The notes: generated from the sequence alone by a model not told the origin. A stretch of 64,000 nucleotides of DNA from Anisakis pegreffii (GCA_035041965.1 JAPYMA010000490.1:7501-71500); one strand, 5' to 3'. Counted from the stretch's first letter, positions 47,713 to 61,059 are shown. Translations and numbers: made by a program.

Positions 47713-50700
47713 AACTTCATCCACTTATATCTCACTTTCACTTTGTATTTCCGCGAAACTTTTTTCATTACGTGATCAGCTAGAGGAGCTCTGCAAGATG
47801 AAATATAACTCATCTGGGAAGACCGGAGTAATCTCCCCTTGCTAGATGAATTAATTCATAGTTTTGAGTGAAAATAATCAGTGGTAATTTATTTTCTGAC
47901 ACGTTTTGTGCGCAATTTGTAACGCAGCTGAAATGAACAGACATATTCTGAATCAGTGAGTGATTGAGAATGGGGTAGATAAAATTCAACCATCAAAGAT
48001 AACAGTTGTCATCGAGTCGAAAATAAAACAATGGCTGAGTGAAAGCATCGCACATAACTAGGTGATTATCATGTAAGAATAAAATGAGCATTTAATTATG
48101 TCAACAGAGTGAGTGCACTGAAGTGTTTGAAAAAAAAAGTAGCGAATATGAGTTTTTTGGTGGCATAACTTAAGGAGTTGCACTGATTTCTTAATACTCA
48201 TATAGACAAAGAAATACCAAGAAGATGTATAAAAACGCTTCCAGCAGGAAAAGACAATAGTATAAGGTTGTTCTATCATCTGCTTAAAAGTGGCAAATAG
48301 CCTCAAATATAAATGAAGCTTTCCATCATCATTGATGAAAAATGAAGTTTACTCTAATGACTCTCTTAAGCAAGGCACTATTATGTTTATAATTTCTCCA
48401 TCGCTCAAATGATAGCAAAATTAATGCAAAATGCATATTTCTTACCCATCTTGGTGTTACATAATGCGCGAATTACTTCAAAGACAATCCAGCAAACGTA
48501 TAATAAATAAGTGAAATGAAACAGAAAAACCACCGTATGATTCCGATGATAAATTATTCTCGCCAAAATAATTTTGATCTGGTGATAATCATGGGTGGTC
48601 TCAACAGCAGTGTGTGGATCCCCACCGAAATCGCTAAAGTTAGAAATCCGTAGGAACGATGTGGCTTATAAACCAACATTTTAACGCTGATCTAGAGAGT
48701 ATCAGTTTGAGATTTTTAAAATTGTTGAGGTAAAAATTTAACAACTAAAATTTCACGTTAGCTATCCATAATGGTCATATCAAAATATATCAAAAAGCTT
48801 GTCCTATTCGAGGTTCAAGGACAACTAGGTGCTTGACAGTCGGGTCAACTGAATATGAACACACTGATAGTCCATCATCAATAAATCATTTATCCAAATA
48901 ACAATAAAAAGAGAGGCCGAATAACGGATCCATTCAGCCAATTAAGAGATTCTCAAAGCGAAAATGTGAAAGAAGTTTTACTATCTTCAAATCCCAATTA
49001 CGAACGATTCAAAATGGTGTGGAACGATCATGAAATTGTGAAATAAACGCAATAAAAAGGAACGTAATAATGGCAATAATAATAATAATAATCATCAAAC
49101 GTTTGCTTGTTGATAAGTTGATGTCGCAACATTACAACACAATCTTATCCGCTTTATCAAGCGTCCTAATTAATGTTGCTGTTCATTCAGTGAGAAATAC
49201 TTTTGCATTTATTCTCGATAACAAAGAAAGGTTGATGAGTAAGAATCGATTGAGCGAATGAATAAGGCTTGTCAAAACAGAGTGCTCAAAAAAAAGAGAG
49301 CAAGCATTCATTCTTCAATCGATTCGAAGAAATCATATCGTCACTAATTTCAATTGCCTTTATACGTGGTATATAAATTCATGAAAATTCTGAGAAGTGA
49401 AACTTTGCATGATGAAATACTGCTTACAAAAAACCTTCTTATGGTCTAAGCAGTCAGTTTTGCATGGAAGGGCGTAAAATGGTCTGATTGAAAAATGGCT
49501 GAATTTTGGAGTAGATCTCTCTACGCTTACTTCTTCCTTCTCCATCCTCTCCTTTCTTCTTCTTCCAACTTCCTTCTCCTCTTCCCCCATTCTCCCTCCT
49601 CTTTCTCTCTTCTTATTCCTTTTACTTCTGCTCTCCAAAAGAGGTGGGGATGCGCCCCTTATGCCCACCTCCACTTTTAGCCACATCATAGGGCTTATGC
49701 TTAGGCTAAAATTTGGGGTTAATGTTTTTCAGCTATCGCGTACTGAGATCGTTACAAAAATGATCCTCTAAGTCAGTGTTTCTCAATTTGGAAAATATCA
49801 CCCATCGACATGTAAAAGAGGCGATTTTGATGAAAAAGAATATATTTCCTGAAATCAGCGGGATTTTTTCCTGTTTTGAAAACGGCTATTTTATATTGCA
49901 GCCTTTGCAATCAATAAAAACAGCAATATTAAATGATTAAAGAGTAATTCGGCTGTGATTTTGCATCAAGTAAGCAGTTTGATGAAAAAAAGAAAGCAAA
50001 TCACTACTCCAAAGCAAAGAAATACAGTTGAGAAAGACAAGAAACGAGATATCAACTCACGCTTTATGATTTTTAACAACAAACCGGCTTTCTAATTTGT
50101 CATTCAGACCCTATTTTACAACGTGCGATAATTTTCGAAGACAACCAATAATTGAATCGGTCAGACGAAATGGAGTCGTTGCAAAGGTTGATAATAGTTT
50201 CTTCGAGATCACACCACTTGACTTAATCACGAGTACGTATGCAAAAATTCCACAGAGGGCTCAATAATTTGTGGAAAACCCGTGTGAACGACTTAAATGT
50301 TGTTAGGAGGCCTGCAGCCCAATATCTGATGTAATTAAGCGTTCGACCCACTTCCCAACGAACAACCCCAAAAGATGAACGCAAGACTGATACATATCCA
50401 CAACGACGCTGAATTCCTAATATGTTTCAAATTCATTCTGATGATTCAATACCGCAAGAAAGTTTATCGATATAGGGGAAATGAATATATTAATCAAACT
50501 GTTTTTTCACATACAGAAGGGAAGTGCACCTTCCATAAAGAAGTCACCATCTGAGCTAAACAATAGTTCAGAGTCGTCCCAAAAGTTGGATTTTCCGAAT
50601 GCACAGAGAACAATCGTAAAAAGTTCTTAAATGTTCCTAAAGAAGTAGGATGAGGAATTGAAGTATCTCAAATATCCGTTCATCTCGTATTTTTACTTTT

Positions 50701-51729
50701 TTTCGATTACTTAAATTATTTCTCGGCATCTTCTTTTTTTCATTAAATCGGGCTATTTTCCACAGATTAAAAGCTGCTGCATATTCACGTGGAATTTGTT
50801 CTGTATTAATCAATGAATATCATATTTGACATGATTGTATTAATTCATGGATGTGATGAGCAGAATAAGCACTCGTCAATATGTGCGCTATGAACGTTAA
50901 GTTATTAGACATTGATATTTATGCACATCCAAACTCAATATTTATATGTACTTTTGTAGTCATCACATTGAAAGGTGAGGAGGGGATACTCAATAAGAGG
51001 TAATTTTTGACGAACCGAGTTTCATAATGAAACAAGTGAAACTCAATTCAGTTAATATAAATAATACTGCAAAACATTCGAGTTGGCTGAACTGACAAGT
51101 CAGTTACTGCTAAATAATCTGAATGCACGAACAATCGAATACGCTCAATAATTAAGTTGCTCAATTACCCGAATTTCACAAAAAAATTGAACCTTTGATT
51201 AGCAACAACAACATCCATATTTCAAAAAAACCTTCTGAGACTCAAACAAAAACAGAAGCATTTCTTTCATTTTTTTCTATTGCTGAACTTGGAAGCTTAA
51301 AGAATTATTCCATGTTATTGAAATATATTACATAAGCGGTAAACGCATCAAATTGCCTTCGAGAAGGTATCGATAGATATGAATGTGTTTCTGTAACAAC
51401 TACCACTTATTGATAATTACTCATGTCACTCAATCACCAATTTTTGTAATAGATGAAGAAATTTCCAACTGATTGTAAGAATTCTACCCAACAGTCATTC
51501 GATCATTTGACAGTTGACCCTCCTCGATCAACCCGGTTGATTCAGTCCCTCCGTTAGAAACAATATGTTCCTCAAAACGCTTTCTGCAATATGAAAACGC
51601 TTTCTGCCTATCTTCTCCTTATACGACACTCAATGCATATTTCTTTCCTGTCTGAATATCATCAGCAATTGATTGGGTTTTTGCATCTCTCGGCGTTCAC
51701 CAGTGTGTCTTCGTAGCCGCGGAAATGAC
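47713..51729. other. Long gene-poor stretch with a polypyrimidine tract
   Basis: No gene recognised. At about 49517-49635 one strand is almost entirely C and T (TTCTTCCTTCTCCATCCTCT and onward). GGGCTTATGCTTAGGCT at about 49690 is another TTAGGC-like patch. Confidence 0.45.
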
Positions 51730-51893
51730 GTCGCCCGGTGTGGTGTGGGGATCGGCGAATTTCGGGGACCCCGTCCCCGGATCCTCGTCTTCGACAATTT
51801 TTGAGCCAACCGCATTTTCGGAGTCCCCGACTGCAAAATTTCGTCTCCAATTTCCCCGTCTCCGGCTTTTTTCCGCTTCCGCGCCACATTACC
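51730..51893 (-). repeat. GC-rich GGGGACGAAATTTT family, copy 5 (inverted)
   Basis: Inverted copy: GTGTGGTGTGGGGATCGGCG, AATTTCGGGGACCCCGTCCC, then TCGGAGTCCCCGACTGCAAA and ATTTCGTCTCC, ending near CCGCGCCACAT, so the GTGTGG..CCACA ends are seen again. Confidence 0.75.
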
Positions 51894-52606
51894 TTAGCTG
51901 CAAAAGTGTTTTTATGTACCATCAGCAGATTTTTCATGAATCGACACTTTTCCAGTTGAGGAACTGAAAATAGGTATCCGTATATGAAACATCAAAGTAT
52001 CCTTTTGCTGAAACCCTTTTAGTTCAGTGCTTTTCCGTTTTCACATACTCTTTTGACAGTATTGCGATTTCAACACTTTTGCGTTATTACACTGAAACAT
52101 GCTAAGATTGTCTCCACTACATTTCATGAGACTGAAAGGCGACTGAAATAGTATTAAATAAGGGGACCATCGAACAAAAAACTGACAGTTGCTTCAATTA
52201 GTGTTTCCAGAGTTCTCGATATGTACCGCACCGTTCGAGTATGTTTGCGAAAAGTCATCTATTCCAGGTGCAAATCGAGATGCAGAACAGTTTGATGAGT
52301 TACTCTGAACTATGAAACAAGAGTAAAGTATCTCGGAACAGTTATAATTTATGGTCAAACATGATGACTGTTAACAATTGTGTATTGCTTATGGTTTTTG
52401 CTGGTCGTTATGCTGTACTGTTGTTGTACTCAATTGACAATTTGGACTTGTGCTAGCGTCTGGGGGCTCATAAAAGGAAAGATAACAATTGCAATTAAAA
52501 TGAGATTCTAATTTGGTTCAAATGAATATTCCAATCACTTCGATTCCATGAAACCTCTCCTAGAATTGCGTATCATTTAAACTTGTATATTAGAGCCAAT
52601 TAATTT
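51894..52606. other. Intergenic, no gene seen
   Basis: No recognisable gene, RNA or repeat. Confidence 0.4.
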
Positions 52607-52670
52607 GAGTATACGGTAATGCGATCGTCCATAGTGCTTCCGCTGCTATATTGCGCACTATGAACGAACG
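52607..52670. repeat. Copy B of the 60-bp repeat shared with 16822-16884
   Basis: GAGTATACGGTAATGCGATC with GT, later TTGCGCAC and GAACGAACGAC, in the same order and spacing as copy A. It lies 60 bases outside the left duplication of the MULE. Confidence 0.65.
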
Positions 52671-53000
52671 ACTTTTTTTAGACTAATGATTTAACGCACA
52701 ATTGATATGCAATCTCTTTATGTGCGGAGTGATAGAAGGGCGTCGTCGCACTTCGCCATAAAAACGCGTCTGAGCGCAGGGGCGGAGTCAGCGAAGAGCA
52801 TGCGCAATCGCAGGTCAACGTGTGACTGAGCGCCGCAATGAGCAAAATGTATACCGATGGTATATCGGAAAAGGACCGTTTTGAGGGGTGATTCATTGCA
52901 TTTTGACTGAACAAATTGTAACCATTTTGTAGAAAATAAAATTCTCTATCATATAAACGTTTTATTTTTTAAAAACCATCCGTTATAAAAAAACTTGAGC

Positions 53001-53382
53001 GGTCTGAAAGTGGAAAATTTGCATTTGAATGCAGAAAGTACCCAATTTCAGGTTAAAGGAAAGAGATTCAGCCGGAGTGGTTATACACATCTTGTAGAGC
53101 TTGAAAAGTTGTATCAGATGAGCTTTTTTATTTGGAGAAACCGTGGGCACTTTTTGGGGGTTTGGGGGGTCTGAAAGTGGAAAATTTGCATTTGAATGCA
53201 GAAAGTACCCAATTTCAGGTTAAAGGAAAGAGATTCAGCCGGAGTGGTTATACACATCTTGTAGAGCTTGAAAAGTTGTATCAGATGAGCTTTTTTATTT
53301 GGAGAAACCGTGGGCACTTTTTGGGGGTTTGGGGGGTCTGAAAGTGGAAAATTTGCATTTGAATGCAGAAAGTACCCAATTG
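53001..53382 (+). repeat. 167-bp tandem repeat (2.3 copies) in the MULE 5' region
   Basis: Unit begins GGTCTGAAAGTGGAAAATTT at 53001, 53168 and 53335; the copies are nearly identical. The third, partial unit contains the likely start codon of the transposase (ATG at 53363, within GAATGCAGAAAGTACCC). Confidence 0.95.
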
Positions 53383-55737
53383 TTCTTTATTATCCATTAC
53401 TTCATTAATCCATGACCCTTCACCTCGATTGGCCCAACTAATCCAAGAGATTTCATCCTTCTTCTCCACCGTTAGTTCATCGTCCCCTGAGGCCATCCGT
53501 GACCTGGGTAATCCCCAACACTTTGCTCCTCCTTCAACTGTTCCGTATTCCCAGCTTGATTTAAGTTCCGAATTCACTACTTTTCATCATTTGTAGGTGA
53601 GTGCCACGAACAATATTCGGACAACGTTATCACTGCGAGGAAAAGACAATTCACTAGTGGTCAAGACGGGTGATAACAGTTGTCGCGTGTACCGTCTCAC
53701 CCATAGTCACGGTCAGAAGCGGTACTACCGCTGCTCCAAGTGTGAGACTATCAACAAGACGGCACGCAACATCAAACGACCCAAAATAACGACAACCGCG
53801 GGGCAAATAACAAGTAACCCTCATCCAGAACACCACATGGAGTGTACCCCGTTCACACTGGAGGAGCTGGATGCTAGGGAGATTGACCTGAAATGTAGGC
53901 AAGAAGTTCGTGCGGGCATCACTGAACCACGGTTCGCTTGGTCAAGGGTAAGTTTACATCGCTTCAATTACTGCTCACCACTTTACACTGTCTTGTTTCG
54001 AATGTAAAGCAGTCGTATTGCTTCAGGATCATTCAGTGGCACTGAACAATTCAACAGACACAGCTGTAATGTTCCCTGCATGGGAATCGGTCCGCAAAAG
54101 TTATTCAAGATGTCGACTCCATTCTGTGACTGCGATATCCGATCCATTCAATCTTCCACCGTGCTATACAACATCACGGAATGCAAGGTCTTCTTTGTTC
54201 ACTTTAAATGAAACAGTTGTCATAACTATTGGAAAACAAACAATTAACACGATTTCCTTTTCAGGTGGCTTCTTGTAGCGGATTCAGAACACGGAGTCGT
54301 CGCCTTTTCGTCCGACAGAGAACTTCGAACTGCTGCGGCTTCCGATATATTGGTGGCTGATGCAACATTCAGCATTGCACCCCGCGACTTTTATCAAATT
54401 CTGACGGTTCACTGCAGGGTACATTTCCCTTTTACTTATTTTTTTACTTATTTTTACTTATTTACTTATTTTTAGTAAGATTACTTATTTATTTATTTTT
54501 AGTAAGATTCATTTTGCAGGTTTGGAATGACACTGGATATGAATGGGTGCCGTTTCTGCACGCTGCGATGAAAAATAAAATGAAGGAGTCGTATTCCATC
54601 ATTTTTGGAGCGATGATTCGGCAGTGGCAAACAATGGGATGCCGCCTTTCGTTTCGCGTGGTGCAGACAGATTTCGAAGAAGCGATAATGAGTGCGGTGA
54701 GCGACAATTTCGGTGCTGAAGCGGTCAAGGGATGTCTGTTCCACTACAATCAGGCCGTTCTGCGAAACGTGCGAAAATTTGGTTTGACATCTGCTTACAA
54801 TGAACGAGGTGTTATTCATCAGTGGATTCGCCGCATCTTAGCCCTTCCACTGTTGCCAGAAGGTTGGTTCTTTTTTTTCAATGGTGCATTCGTGAATCTT
54901 ACGATTCACTGCTCTGAACTCAATTTTACTTTCCCGTTTTCATCAACCTCCCTTACATTCTGTACAATTACAGGCCACGTTCGTTGCGCTTGGGAGATGG
55001 AGCTGAAGAACCCACCTCAGCCACCATCCAACTGGGTTCCACCTCCCACTTCGACATCTTGGCCATCTAGAGAATTGTTGATGTTTTCGACGTATTTTGA
55101 GCGCTTCTGGATGTCGATGTCACTTAGCAGATGGAACTGCTATAAACTTAAGAATCGCACCACCAACGCAGCTGAATCCTATCATTCAGTTCTATCCAGG
55201 TAAGCTACCGTTACCATATCTTTATACGTTCAGTCCACCAAATGTACTTCTTACATTCATCATACTTGGAACGTACTTTTTAGGCAGCTGCGTGCTCCTC
55301 GCAGGCCCACTTTCAGCACCTATCTAACGTTTCTACAGAAGCGTCACTTCGAATACCTCACCCGCATCGGTCAGCTAGAACAAGGTGCTCGAACAAGGCG
55401 CAGAAACACGCGTTATGTGAAGGTCGACAACGCCTTGATGAGATACATGCAAAGATATGAGGTTTGTGATTATTATGTTCTCATGTTATTGTCTGGCAGC
55501 GATATGAAAAACTGCATTTCATCATATCATAGATACTCTGTGATAAATAATTTGACAAAACATTCCTATTTACAATTGCAGGTACGTTTGTCCGTCCTCC
55601 GCCCTGCTACCCCGTTGGCTGTGTGGTACGAAATTATGCCATACCTCGATAGAGTTCAGTATCTCTTGGCTGATGTGGACAGATCGGGCCTTCGCAGCAG
55701 AAAGGAAGCTCGAGCCAGGACTGAAGATCGATCGTAA
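53363..55737 (+). CDS. MULE transposase with N-terminal FLYWCH-like zinc finger, 550 residues
   Basis: Cuts and inserts the surrounding transposon. Eight exons join in phase: 53363-53507, 53658-53947, 54027-54187, 54265-54418, 54520-54862, 54974-55199, 55284-55461 and 55582-55737. The N-terminal zinc finger shows YYRCSKC and then HPEHHMEC, the C2-H-C spacing of FLYWCH or related fingers. The MULE core has VADATFSIAPRDFYQ (first catalytic Asp in DATF), VVQTDFEEAI (second Asp), GCLFHYNQAV (the C-x2-H motif between Asp and Glu) and NRTTNAAESYHSVLS (candidate Glu). The first exon and its donor are the least certain; another start is possible. It is flanked by the inverted ends of its own element, which argues against a domesticated host gene. 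Confidence 0.88.
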
Positions 55738-56570
55738 TCATCGTTGTTGTTTGGTATTTTCTTATTGTATTTTTATTGTGTTGTGATTGATACTTTTGTT
55801 GCTGGTATTATTGTATTGTATTGTTGTATTATTGTATTATAGTTGTTATTGTATTATTGTATTGCATTGTATTGTGTTGTATTATAGTATTATTGTATTG
55901 ACATTATCATTGATATTATTATGTTTTATACATAATTGTACATAATTTTGTTTCGTTGCTTTCTTATTTTTTGTTTTCTTCTCTGGATAAATAAATGTTG
56001 TGATGTCGTTCAAGTATATCATCTGCTCTACTCACTGTTCTCTGTTTGTCTCACTTCAGCGCGATACTTCCTTCAATGTCGTTCTAGTCTCTCACTTGCT
56101 CCAATGGCTGTTCCCTGCATATCTCTCCTTGCGCGACGCGGTCGTGACTCCGCCCTCCTTCCGCCGACACGCGCATATGGCGAAGTGCGTACGCACCGAT
56201 AGAAGTGTTCGATGAAGAGGAAATTGTTTCTTGTTGAATGTAATCTTTGCATATTTTCAGGACATGGTTTTCTAAGCATTTGTTTCCTTTTTATCGAGAC
56301 ATAGACTTTATTACCTTACTTTTCGGTTGTAATGTATTTCAAGGCACTTGCAAATCGTGACATAGCATCACATTGATAATTGAGATACGTACGTCTTATA
56401 TATTATGTGTCACTGTAATATAATTTATATATTGATCATCGTTATGATATTTCTTCCAGCGACATTCTCTCCACTATCGTTGGTCGCGAAGTTTTTATTG
56501 AATCCTTGAAATTAATAAACTAAAAGAAATTCTAACTTAGATTGCTGGTGCACATTTTCGACGCTGTGTA

Positions 56571-58929
56571 ATGAAGAAGGCCGATCGAATGCGTGAGGTT
56601 TGTACATCCTGTCATCTTTGACATCAAAACTCAAAATTCATTTTTGAAAGCATGCTCCTCTTAGCTGGCCTGGTGCGTTAATGGACTAATGTGATAAAGT
56701 TCTAACGCAATAAGGTCATTTGTTATGAATACAGTGTGCTTTTAGGTTGAAGATCCCGATAACGTGGTATTGGAAAAGTGCAAAAAGTTGGCATCATACC
56801 TTCGCAACTCGAAATGCACGCTAGTGTATACGGGTGCTGGAATAAGCACGGTTTCTTTTATGTTGTAGTCATCTTGATTTCTCCTGTTTTTGCGTTCTTC
56901 GGACAGTTTTGTGATATCATTCTACTTATGATGTTCAATGAACTACATTTCAGTTTCATTTCAGTAGACATCTTTCTAAAAAATATTTCAGGCGGCATCC
57001 ATTCCAGATTATCGTGGACCAAACGGTGTTTGGACGTTAGCTGAAAAAGGCATCGCACATTCAAAGTGAACTATAGATTTATATTTGATCGTTGATATAG
57101 CACTTGATAAAACACAGTTACTTATTTCTGCCAACAAATAAATATGCAACCTTGTTTTAGCCTCTCTCTTAATTTCATACATAATTTTGATGATATCGGT
57201 TAAAACTGTTCAATATTCACGAAATTGCTAACTTTTTGAAAGGATTTACATTGAAGATGCGGTGATCCAATAGAGTGTTGCCCAACAACAAGTCATATGG
57301 TGCTGAAAGAATTTTGTCGTCGTGGCATAATCCGACATATTCTATCGCAGAATTGTGATGGATTGCATCTACGCTCGGGTTTGCCGCAAAAGATGCTCTC
57401 TGAAATTCATGGCAATATGCATATCGAAGTGTGCACGCATTGCGATCCACCACGTCAGTTCATACGTCCCTTTGACGTCACTCAAAAGAGCCAGTTCAGG
57501 TACTTGAACGCTTCATGATATATACTCAAGAATAATGCGTTGCTTGGTGATTTTTTATCAGATGCGATGAAAAATGATCATTATAGGCGACATGGAACGG
57601 GCAGAGCATGCACAGTATGTAATACAGAATTGGTTGATACGATCGTCCATTTCGGTGAGGTGGGTCGTGTGCCATGGCCGCTGAATTGGAAGGGAGTAAC
57701 GTCACTCATTGACGAATGTGATCTGATCGTATGTGTGGGCACCAGTCTTGCGGTTCTTAAACAATACCAGTTCCTATGGCCCAAAGCTAAAGGGCAAACA
57801 CAAGTCGGTGGTTGATTGATTGTTTCCGATGAAGATTCGATATTCATTGTAGTCTGAAATGAATTCTTCTCCATTTGCAGATTGCAATCGTGAATTTACA
57901 GTGGACACCTAAGGATCGTTCAGCATGTCTGAAAATAAATGCTCGTTGCGATACCGTCTTCGAAAAATTAGCGAAACTTTTCTCGGTACCAGTCAGTTAT
58001 TATTGCAGGTAGTCTTAAAAAGATTGCGTTTACTTGCTTGTTTCATTTGTCTACTTACATTTCATAATCTGCGGTCTTGTTTCAATTCAAGCATATTATA
58101 TACAGAGATTGCGATCCGGTGCTGAATCCTCGTCGAAACGCAAGAATTTGTGAGTTGATGGAACGAATCACGGATTGCAGGTGTCACTTACGAGTGCCAC
58201 GCTCCACTTGCGATGAACAGGGCCCTCGGGGCACACCGGGCTGGTGGGCCGTTGGCATTCAGAGGACTATGAAACGATCCCTTCAAAGTTCGCTTTCTTT
58301 TATTCTGTCGATCTTGCATCCGTTTCAATCTTCATTTCCTTTGAGCAACATTCGAAAAATGAGTCTCGTGTGAAGCAGATAAGTAAAATAAGATTCGTTA
58401 ACTAGAATTGCAATTCGTCGATTGTACATGTTATATTTTGTTTTCAGCACCAAGCAACCAAAAGAAACGCTCTGTAGGGCGACCTCGAAAACGCAAGAAA
58501 TCATGTGCCGTTTCACGTGGTGTTTACCCAGATGAAGAAGTTGTGGTGGAAAAGAATAACAGTTCGGATACTAAGTTCTCTTCATATAATGAGTCTACTG
58601 CTGTAATTTGTGCAATTTCTGAATTGGATATGCGTTCCGTGCATGGAAGTCATCTTAATCAATTTCTGAATGCTTCCGCTGAGGGTGTTGTTGAAAGTGA
58701 TGGTGGTAACAGACTCGAAGTAAAGGTTCATGACTCAGAGCCATTCAACTCTGGTGACAACTGTGATCTTATTCTTTTTAATCAGCAACATGCGAAGAAT
58801 GATACACTCATTCATTCTTTAAAGGTAGGAGAATCTGATGAAGAACTTATAGTAGGATGTAAAGTTGAATGGAAATCAGTCAGATCGTGTCTCACAGCAC
58901 TGATCGATGAAGTAAGTGCGTTACAGTGA
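56571..58929 (+). CDS. SIRT7-type sirtuin deacylase with C-terminal AT-hook extension, 485 residues
   Basis: NAD-dependent protein deacylase; family members act on chromatin and in the nucleolus. Eight exons in consistent phase: 56571-56597, 56746-56850, 56992-57065, 57257-57499, 57587-57803, 57881-58008, 58106-58287 and 58448-58929. The NAD fold starts with VYTGAGISTAASIPDYRGPN (shared with SIRT6/7); SQNCDGLHLRSGLP and the catalytic His in EIHGNMHIEVC follow; zinc Cys pairs are CTHC and CTVC; DTIVHFGE and VNLQWTPKD close the core. After about residue 290 comes a Cys-rich linker, then KKRSVGRPRKRKKS, an AT-hook core (GRP) in a basic patch, and an acidic tail. The N-terminus is shorter than in vertebrate SIRT7, so an upstream exon is possible. 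The related worm gene is sir-2.4. Confidence 0.92.
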
Positions 58930-61059
58930 TGAACGGTTCTTATTCATCGATAAGTCTTCATAGAATACTTGTTTCTGGATAGGGCATTCACTGTCATATC
59001 TGTGTTTCCCGCTAAACTATTCAACCATCTCAACAGTTGCATCGCTTCAAAATTTCCGCTTACTTACTGCCATTATCAGTAATTTTTTTGTGTCTTCATT
59101 AGTGCTTTTATTATTGTTCGTACTGCTATTGTTACGATTGCGTTTAAAAATTTCCATTCATTTATCATTAGTCTACAGTTGACGCAAAACTATTTGAATC
59201 GAGCTTTGAAGACGCATTGATAACTCTGTATCGAGTTTGACTATTCATATTGGGGAGATTTGCAGCCGTAATGAATTGAAGTATCGCAAGCATTCCTTAA
59301 ATAATTGTCATGATTAAGGATATCGTCTAGTGGCTGCAGTTATGAGTCGTCAAACCATGCAGTGACAACTGTAATGTAGTATCATATTTTCGCTTTGTTA
59401 GCCCTTTCTCTTTCAGCTAGTCTGTTGAACTGTCTGTAATTAATGATACTTTGTCATTGCTGAACCACGTCGGTATATCATGCCCAATTATGAAGAAATC
59501 AGATGAATGAAATCAAATTCAATTGTATTCCTGTCTTATCGATGTTTTGAACAGCTTTTTTAGGCAACTATTCATCTTGTTGTTTGACCGTTGTTTTATT
59601 TTGAATTTGCTAATTGCATAATAACATCTGTTATCAATTATTTATGTATACAATTGCTTCTTCAAGTTAAAGTATTATTACTGTTGTTTTGATATCCGTG
59701 CATTTCATGTTCCCTTTTCATTTATTTGTAACACGAATTTTCTTTTCTTTACTCATTGTTCTCAAATAACACTCGCTTTTAGCGACCATCCAAAAGCTTC
59801 GTTATGCTGTCGTCGTCATTGAACTTACTAAACTGTTGCTGTTTCTTATGGTTGCTTCTGAGCATTACTGAAATTGTAAATAGAATGATGATGATGATAA
59901 GTGTATAAAATGCACGATAATCAATTCAGTTCTTCCTTATTTTCGATTGATTGTAACGAAAAGTGGCTATTTGTTTGCATGGCCGAATGTTTACAAAATA
60001 CTCCGTATTGAAATGTGGATCATGTTCATTCATAGCTACTTATTTCTTTCCTTTATGATTCCTGAGCAGCATGATGAACAGTTAATAAAGATTTCTTCGC
60101 AGGTTGTCTTATGTTGCCATCATTTTTTGAGCCATCGCCAACCATTGATTATTGTTTGCCACCCAGTCGAGTAACCTGTATTCATATGAACTTTAACAGT
60201 TTTGTTTGTTTCATTCAGTGCACTCAGTGCCATTCCCAACTGAATGTGTCAAACGCACTTCGTGTGATCAGTAAATGCGAATGAACAATTGTTGGTCAAT
60301 GGTCGCCTTATATAGTGTTTCGATATTCGTGGGTCACCTGTTATTTGGCGTGGTCAGTGGTGATAATTTTCAATTGCTATAATAGGTAATAAGTGGGCAG
60401 ATCAGCCATGTGTAAACTGTTATGAATGTGATAAACAAGGCATGTTAATGATCTCAAAAAATATTTGGAATAACGAAAATGGTATCAATAATAGCAAATT
60501 ATATACAAGCCAAATCATATCCTGGCTCAGATGCGGTAACATTAGTGACATAGATACATCATTTGGTTTCTAGTAAACTTTCCTATGCGAACGTTGGCGA
60601 GAGAAAGTTTTGTCAGCGCGCCGTTGTCATCAGAATTGTCATTCTTTATACCATCGGTACATAGCATCCAAGAAGGTTAAAAAGTTTGGAGGAGGAAGGC
60701 GCAGTGTTTTGGAAAACAGTTTGGTACCTTCCAATGTTTCGCAGTATTGGAATGAAAATTCGGTAACCGCAGAAGGGTGACGAAAGGGAAGCCGAGGAAG
60801 ACATCACCAATGATGCTCCAAAGAGTGTTATTGTAACTGAGGAAGTTTTGTCGAGGAAAGGTTACAAGAGAATATACATCTTCCTCACTAACTATTTTTC
60901 TCAGGTCATGAAGAATTTCAAATACTCCAACATATACCATTTGTTGGTTATGAATTTCTCTTGTTGAGTGAATAACAATTTCAATTATTTTTTTCAGTTT
61001 TTGTACTTCAAACGAAATAGAAAATCTCGATATCTTTATTGTTACTTAAACTATACTAG
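58930..61059. other. Intergenic, no gene seen
   Basis: Sirtuin 3' UTR then AT-rich sequence. A minus-strand frame at 60677-60940 is unassigned and has no splice support. Confidence 0.45.

Larger units (their letters stand above)
52739..56197 (+). mobile_element. Complete MULE (Mutator-like) DNA transposon, 3,459 bp
   Basis: The left end GGCGTCGTCGCACTTCGCCA and the right end, inverted, GGTGCGTACGCACTTCGCCA form terminal repeats; similarity continues inward through GGGGCGGAGTC / GGGCGGAGTC. Both ends are flanked by exactly GATAGAAG (52731-52738 and 56198-56205), an 8-bp target duplication within the range known for Mutator-like elements. Between them lies a transposase gene with no stop or frame break, so the element may be recent and possibly active. 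A 167-bp tandem repeat sits in its 5' part and TTGTATTG low-complexity sequence in its 3' part. Confidence 0.93.

Noticed and set aside
52739..56197. Domesticated FLYWCH host gene
   Set aside because: The coding region lies between matching inverted ends and perfect target duplications, so it is a transposon unless population data show otherwise.
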